Both the position numbers and the translations under genes were made by a program. This document shows positions 58,430-64,000 of a stretch of DNA of 64,000 bases, in pieces. The notes below the pieces were generated by a model. It was given only the letters and a program-made list of their open reading frames with translations, had not been told where the DNA came from and did no database searches. Source of the DNA: Nepenthes gracilis. Taxonomy: Eukaryota > Streptophyta > Magnoliopsida > Caryophyllales > Nepenthaceae. Every line of letters begins with the position of its first letter. The first letter of the stretch is position 1. Location of the stretch: assembly GCA_033239525.1 (NCBI GenBank), contig BSYO01000024.1, positions 14,813,268 to 14,877,267 on the forward strand. Direction: 5' to 3'.

Positions 58430-59525
58430 TGTTGGGTTTGGTCACTCCCTTATGGGTAATCCAACAAATTGGCTTGTCATCGGAGAATTTGTGGAGAACA
58501 AATCCGGAGAACCGTTTTCGGTCAACGGGACGTTGACCGGAGGAGAACAGTGGACGGTCAATGGAGATTGACCGACGGACAGCCAGCTGAATTCGGTCAA
58601 CAAGAAGTTGACCGTCTGAGGGCTACAGGAGTGCTGCTGGATGGCGGACATGTAGCAAGAAGACGGCCAACGGAAAAGTTGACCGGATCCGGTCAACAAG
58701 AAAGGTTGACCGGATGGCAGCAGGAGACGGTCAACGAGAAGTTGACCGGCTGAGCAACTGGGCCTTGGAGACTGTGAAAAGTGGCAGCTGATAGTGGACA
58801 GATGTCTTTCTAGGATTGGTCGACAGGCGGGCAGTTGGGCTGCAGAGCATGCGCCTCTGCATAGTGCAGAGCATGCGCCGTCTACAGGGCATGAGCCTGC
58901 AGGAAGCTTGGGAACTGGTGAAGACGTGGCACCTATTATCTGTAAGTGGTGACCAGTTGGGCAGATGGGATTAGGTGGAGCCAGGACGTCTATATATGAG
59001 CACTAGGAGCTTCCGGATGTGAGGGCCTTGAACTGGTCCAGAGCGGTGCCCAGAGTGGTGACCAGGCTGGTGTGGGCGATAACACCAGGGGCGCTGTGCG
59101 CTGGCCGCCGTGTGTGGGGGTGAAACGGTGGGCTGCGTTTCACCAACACTCGTAAAATGAGAGAGCAGAGAGCACCACAATGAGGAGAGAAAGAGTGGAA
59201 GAATGAGAGAGCAGTGAGTGAAACACAAAGGGTGAGGCTTTGTATTCTCGTGCTCTATTATTCGTTTTCGCCTCTAGGACTTGTGTAGTCAGGGTGGTTG
59301 CTGTACTCTGTATCTGGGTTTGTGTAACCATTTTACATAGTGAATTTATCGGTGGATTATGTGTCTCGTAGTTTTTCCTCTTCGGTTTGGGAAGGGATTT
59401 CCACGTAAAAGAATGCTGTGCATCTCTTATTCCTTATTCCTACTAAATGGTAGCTGTCGATGACGGGGGGTTTGGATTTTTCCCTGCTACCGGATCTGGT
59501 GGATCCTGGTCTTCCGACCTCAACA
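58430..59525 (+). repeat. 5' LTR of element I
   Basis: TGTTGGG to CCTCAACA. Dense array of GGTCAAC / GTTGACC palindromes at about 58518-58750. TATA box CTATATATGAGC near 58990. U-rich stem-loop at about 59367-59405. Confidence 0.95.
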
Positions 59526-59527
59526 AG

Positions 59528-59538
59528 TGGTATCAGAG
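59528..59538 (+). other. Primer-binding site of element I
   Basis: TGGTATCAGAG two bases after the LTR, for initiator methionine tRNA. Confidence 0.9.
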
Positions 59539-59839
59539 ACAGGTTGATCGATCAAAGCTCGAAAATGGCTACTTGCGGAGGGTGCTGATCGGAGAGGGCT
59601 GCCTGCAAAGGTGCTGACCTACTGTCGGAGTAGAGTGAAGCGTCGCAAGGAGAAGCCGCCGAGTGTAGTGCCGTAGAAGTGGAGCCGCAGAGGTCTGTGG
59701 TGATCGAAGTGGTATCCTAGGACGTGGTCCAAAGTCTGAAGAGTAAGGGCGGAGTAAGTTACGTTCTCGATACCAGTGCATCTGGTGTCATCGTGGACGA
59801 GTTTGCCATTTAGTGTGGAGTTGGATGGAACGGTAAAAT

Positions 59840-60015
59840 GTACGGCGGAGTTAGCATGGCCAGGGACGGAGCTGTGTAGAGCCAAGGGCGGAGCTGTGTA
59901 GGGCCAAGGGTGGAGCCAGCAGGGCCAACTGCAGAGGACTAAGGGCGGAGCTGAGCAGGACCAATGGAGGAACCAGCAGGGCCAACGGCGGAGCCAGCAG
60001 GTCAACGACGGAGCT
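59840..60015 (+). repeat. Short degenerate repeats in element I
   Basis: Imperfect units of about 20-25 bp with the theme GGCGGAGC...GCAGGGCCAA recur about seven times in the internal region. They replace the gag-pol region. Confidence 0.75.
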
Positions 60016-60225
60016 AAGGTGGCGAAGGCAAGGCAGAATGATTCGATCGCGGGGAAGAAACTGAAAGGGAGTTAGAGTATTCCAAATTCAGTAGGGCGGA
60101 AGAAGGTATCATTCTGCATAGGCCAACGCCGGATTCCCAGTTGAGGGGAAGCTGTCGGAAGGCAGGAGATGACGGTCGCCGGTTAAAGGGCGAAGGTGTT
60201 CCCCACAAGGTCGTGAGGGGAAGTT

Positions 60226-61385
60226 TGTTGGGTCTGGTCACTCTCTTGTGGGTAATCCAACAAATTGGCTTGTTATCGGAGGATTTGTGGAGAATAAATT
60301 CGGAGAACTGTTTTCGATCAACGGGACATTGACCGGAGGAGAACAGTGGATGGTCAGTGGAGATTGACCGGCGGGCGGCCAGCTGAATCCGGTCAACAGG
60401 AAGTTAACCGTCTGAGGGCTACAAGAGTGCTGCTAGATGGCGGACGGGTAGTAGGAGACGGTCAACAGAAAAGTTGACCGGATTCGGTCAACAAGAAAGG
60501 TTGACAGGATGGCTATGGAGAACGGTCAAGTTCTCCGATAGCAGCTGAAGACGGTCAACAAGAAAGGTTAATCGGATGGCAACAAGAGACGGTCAACGAG
60601 AAGTTGACCGGCTGAGCAACTGAGCCTTGGAGATTGTGGAAAGTGGTAGCTGCAGAGGACAGATGTCTTTCCAGGATTGGTCAACAAGGCGGGAGTTGGG
60701 TTGCAGAGCACACGTCTGCACAGTGCAGAGTATGCGCCGTCTGCAGGGCATGGGCCTGCAGGAAGTTTGGGAACCGATGAAGACGTGGCACTTATTATGT
60801 GCAAGTGGTGACCAGCTGGGCAGATGGGATTAGGTGGAGCCAGGACGTTTATATATGAGCACCAGGAGCTTCCGGAGGTGAGGGCCTTGAACTGGTCCAA
60901 AGCGGTGCTAAGAGTGGTGACCAAGCTGGTGTGGGCGATAATACCAGGGGCGCTGTGCGCCGGCCGCCGTGTGCGGGGATGAAACGGTGGGCTGCTGTTT
61001 CACCAATACTTATAAAATGAGAGAGCAGAGAGCACCACAATGAGGAGAGAAAGAGTGGAAGAATGAGAGAACAGTGAGTGAAACACAAAGTGTGAGGTTT
61101 TATATTCTCGTGCTCTGTTCTTCGTTTTCGCCTCTAGGGCTTGTGTAGTCAGGGTGGTTACTGTACTCTTTCTTTGGGTTTGTGTGACCATTTTATATAG
61201 TGGATTTATCGATGGATTATGTGTCATGTGGTTTTTCCTCTTCGGTTTGGGAAGGAGTTGCCACGTAAAAAAATATTATGCATCTCTTATTCCTTGTTCA
61301 TACTAAATGGTGGCTGTCGATGACGGGAGGTTCGGGTTTTCCGCTACTGCCGGATTTGGTGGATCCGGGTCTTCCGACCCCAACA
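60226..61385 (+). repeat. 3' LTR of element I
   Basis: TGTTGGGTCTGG to CCCCAACA. It is about 65 bp longer than the 5' LTR because of one additional repeat unit with GGTCAA motifs near 60510-60575. TATA box TTATATATGAGC near 60849. U-rich stem-loop at about 61227-61264, with perfect GUGG / CCAC base pairs. Confidence 0.95.
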
Positions 61386-62378
61386 CATCCTTTCCTTTTG
61401 GTGGGCAAATATGAACCTACTCGTCCAAGCATTTTTCCTTCTAAGTCCCTTGCTTCTATAGAACCCAGTGTTATCGTCTAGTCCATTCTGGGTGAATGGA
61501 CCTTGATCATTTACGCCGGCATCCTTGACAAGGGCAATGTTCTTGATGGTGTGTCTTCTGATGCGGTTAGCCTTGATCCTTAGTCAATTCCTCCTATCAC
61601 TTTACCTCACCTTCTTAATCTCCTAGATACAGGATACTTGTCTCCTTATCTGGATCTTTAGTAGAGGAAGATCCCATCCTTTTTGAAGAGGTTTGCTTTT
61701 CCTTTTTAATTCTGATTTGAGTATTGTTGCACAATAATTTATGCTAACTCTCACCTTATTTCAGTCCTTGGTTCTGTTTGGCCAAGTCAGAAATAAGATC
61801 TTGTACATGGAGACAGAAGTGTCCCATCTATTCGGGTCTTCTATTCGACCTGAAGAGGTGAAGGCATTGGTGAAGAAGGCCACTGCTGCCAAGGAAAAGA
61901 TGGGTGAACTGAAGAGAGAGTTGTCCGAATATATTGGTAGGGCCATTGACATTAAGGGCCAGGTTGGAATTGCTCAAACTAGAGCTTTTGCTATTGAGGT
62001 TTGAAGGATTGTTGCTATGGTGATGGTTTCTAAGTTGGAGAACTTTATATGCATTACTGATGGTAAGGCGGCTGAGGTAACAAATGAGCCACAACCGTCA
62101 TTATTAAAAGGCAGCAAATTGAATTCATCCAACTTGCTGGGAGACTTCAAAAGAGTATCCACCCTAATGATATTAGTTCCCTCTTGGGTGTTCAATTCAA
62201 GGAGGGAAATAATCTTTATAGTACCCTAATTTTCTTGATGGCTCCCGACTTTCTTCTTGGTTATTATGACTCAAGGAATTTTAGGCCCACTCTTGCCTCA
62301 GAGGTCAAGAATTTTAAGGGCAGTGTCGATCCTGAATCCTCTGTTGTAGAGCTAAAAGCTTACCGAAGGAGATTTTAG

Positions 62379-62829
62379 TTGATCCTCTTACTTTCGAATT
62401 GTAACTTTTGCATATAGATTTTTCTTTGAATATCTTAGTAACTTAATGTAAAGAACAAATTTGAATCTAGATCTAACCAAAAATCCTGCTCATGTTAGAG
62501 TGCTTGGAGGATCGTATTGATAGGCTGGTACATGTCCTTTGACAATTATCTGGTAACTCATTTGTTCATCTACATATGCACTCTATTGCCTTTCAGCCCA
62601 TAGGCATAGAGTGTATTGGCTCGTGGGCTGACTGATTGTTGAGTGGGTTTCTAACTAAGTCATTACACTATCGTTGTTGGTTTACATGGGCTATAATCCT
62701 TGATTTTGGGATTGAATGTGTAGGGGCCCTAGGCAGCTTGTTGCTACTTACGTGCATGAAGTGTTTCTGAGATTTAATAACCAGGTGACTACTACTGTAG
62801 TCGAGTTTTTGAGGATCTTTGCTAGCCTA
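62379..62829. other. Spacer between antisense ORF and integrase of element H
   Basis: No protein or repeat was recognised. On the minus strand it would be the end of pol and the 3' leader. Confidence 0.35.
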
Positions 62830-63560
62830 AAATTTAGCCTCTACCCATTGGTTACTTCTGTCTGCCCATTTATTTGGGGATATGAAATCAATGTATGGAA
62901 CAGACAAATTTTGAGACCTTGACAGTACTTTATGAATCTTTTACTAGAAAACCGGATGAGATTGTTAGTGACCATGATTTTTGGAATTATGAGCCAGCCG
63001 ATTGTGCTTTGTCATAGGAACTCGGTGGTTTTCTTCTTTGTAATCTTGGCTATTGGGGAAGCCTCCACTTACTTGGTAAAATAATTGATGTCGACAATGA
63101 TGAATTTGTGCTGCTCAAATCCCATAGGGAATGATCCTACTTTATCCAGTCCACATTGCACAAAGGGGCAAGAAGCTTGAAAGGCCTTGAGTTCTATGGG
63201 TGCTATTTCAGGACGTTTCTATGGATCTAGCGGTTAGTACACTTCCTAATGTACTTGTTGGAGTCTTATTTTATGGTAGGCCAATAGTATTGTTGCCTCA
63301 TTATTTTGAAGGTGATGTTTTTCCTACCATGTGTTCCTTGCAAATATCGAGATGCACTTTTTTGAGTCTATAGTTGGCCTCTATTAAGGTCAAACAACGC
63401 TTTTTAGGCACGGAATAACTTCTACAGTATAATGACCTATCCATAATCATGTACTAGTTTACGGTCTTCTCAATTCATTTGGTTTCTATCTGATTATCCA
63501 TAAGCTTGACGGATTGAGGGTGCTACAGATAAGGACTCATCTAAGTTGTCTCATCAAACA
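62830..63560 (-). pseudogene. Integrase remnant of gypsy element H
   Basis: On the minus strand: YCRSYSVPKKRCL, then EANYRLKKVHLDICKEH near 63440-63330 (zinc-binding N-terminus), QYYWPTIK, then FPMGFEQHKFIIVDINYFTK and WVEASPIAKITKKKTTEF near 63140-63010 (core, first aspartate), IPKIMVTNN near 62965 (second aspartate now asparagine), and SYPQINGQTEVTN near 62870 (core with glutamate). Stops and shifts occur throughout. This places a dead gypsy element on the minus strand from the right edge of the window. Confidence 0.85.
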
Positions 63561-64000
63561 CTTGAAAGATCTTATCATGCCTCAATATTGGGTCTTTGGA
63601 GAACCTCTTGTATACCCCTGGTGTATTACTTTAGGCAATATGATGTCACCATCTTGGAGAGGCGGTAGGTTTTCAATTATCTTATTGCACCAAGGTTTGA
63701 TAGAGTTTGGACCTTATTGAGATACTTAGACCAAATCAAAATGGTTAGCCTTGAAGTTGCAATACTTAATTGATCACTAAATCTTTACCTCATGTTCTTG
63801 ATCGACTTGGACTACTTTAAAAATATTTTATCTCTAGATCTTCATTTATACATTTGCTCTAATATCAATAAGAGGTGTGAGATATAGTAGCTTGAAGGTT
63901 CAGTGCATTTCCTACCATGTTCTTTGTTGCTTATGGATGTTATAGGCAAGCTGATTGTTGTTGCTCCACTGTTTTTCTTCTCCAGATTGTCTCAGGAGAG
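63561..64000. other. Right edge, no feature assigned
   Basis: Expected to hold upstream pol of element H on the minus strand, but no reverse transcriptase or RNase H motif could be read. Either that part is very decayed or the element is interrupted here. Confidence 0.3.

Larger units (their letters stand above)
58430..61385 (+). mobile_element. Non-autonomous copia derivative I
   Basis: 2,956 bp: LTRs of about 1,096 and 1,160 bp around an internal region of only 700 bp. It has a TGGTATCAGAG primer site and a 39 bp relic of the gag start (SLPFSVELDG, as NVPFSVEQFNG in copia C), then short GC-rich repeats, and a 3' leader of about 210 bp related to that of copia C. It has no enzyme genes. LTR starts (TGTTGGGTTTGGTCACTC) match those of C and D. 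It depends on a partner element for movement. Confidence 0.92.
58425..61390. repeat. Probable target-site duplication of element I
   Basis: CGTCC (58425-58429) and CATCC (61386-61390) match at four of five bases, differing by a G/A transition. Confidence 0.75.
57600..62378 (+). pseudogene. Antisense-ORF pseudogene of gypsy H, split by element I
   Basis: Plus strand. The left part (about 57700-58429) reads DNRVAKVGFKFN, then LVKNLNDCIFLIKVPDNWPL, SHRWDNINL, and ends in a GA run (58357-58377). The right part resumes at 61386 and includes a clear coiled coil at 61790-62000 (EEVKALVKKATAAKEKMGEL) and a last block ending at 62378. Tryptophan-rich NWPLSHRWD resembles SWAIPNKWG of the antisense ORF in element B, and the coiled-coil end is also shared. 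It lies downstream of minus-strand integrase, as expected for the antisense ORF of a Tat-like element. Several stops. The assignment rests on position and layout more than on sequence. Confidence 0.5.

Noticed and set aside
1..64000. Search for tRNA or rRNA genes.
   Set aside because: No cloverleaf with A and B boxes or rRNA motif was recognised; the TGGTATCAGAG hits are primer sites.

Overview
This is nuclear DNA of a flowering plant. The evidence is an eleven-exon gamma-tubulin gene with plant-type protein sequence, a plant-specific DUF1221/kinase-like gene, AT-rich intergenic DNA, and many Ty1/copia and Ty3/gypsy LTR retrotransposons with plant-type primer sites (TGGTATCAGAG for copia, TTGGTGCCGTCTGTGGG for gypsy). 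No bacterial, organellar or viral gene organisation was seen. The species cannot be named from the sequence.

Only two genes look intact, and they lie head to head. A DUF1221 pseudokinase is on the minus strand (start 33433, last exon 30133-30278). Gamma-tubulin is on the plus strand (37303-52716, 474 codons after splicing). Its sixth intron is 9.7 kb long because a 7.2 kb gypsy element (G, 43554-50741) is inserted in it in the sense direction.

The rest is mostly retrotransposon history. Element A (1-3337, minus) is a gypsy element cut by the window edge; it kept gag and the integrase tail but lost most of pol. Element B (8213-15039, plus) is a 5'-truncated gypsy element lying between two direct copies of a roughly 1.4 kb segment (6737-8212 and 15038-16414). 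Copia C (16415-20372, target duplication AAGAT) has gag and protease only. Relic LTR D (20554-27174) is split by the near-complete but inactivated copia E (21611-27121, target duplication ATTCT). LTR F (28994-29826, minus) stands alone. Gypsy H (about 57.6-64 kb, minus) has an integrase remnant and an antisense ORF, and the antisense ORF was split by a non-autonomous copia derivative, I (58430-61385).

Three patterns run across these elements. First, nearly every LTR carries, about 75-150 bp before its 3' end, a stem-loop in which two U-tracts face each other between GC stems. It occurs in both copia and gypsy elements and resembles RNA-stabilising ENE elements. Second, copia C and I have LTRs filled with palindromic GGTCAAC/GTTGACC pairs, which are WRKY W-boxes. 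Third, gypsy elements B, G and H each have an ORF antisense to pol between pol and the 3' LTR. Most element reading frames contain stops, frameshifts and lost catalytic residues, so all are probably dead as sources of protein.
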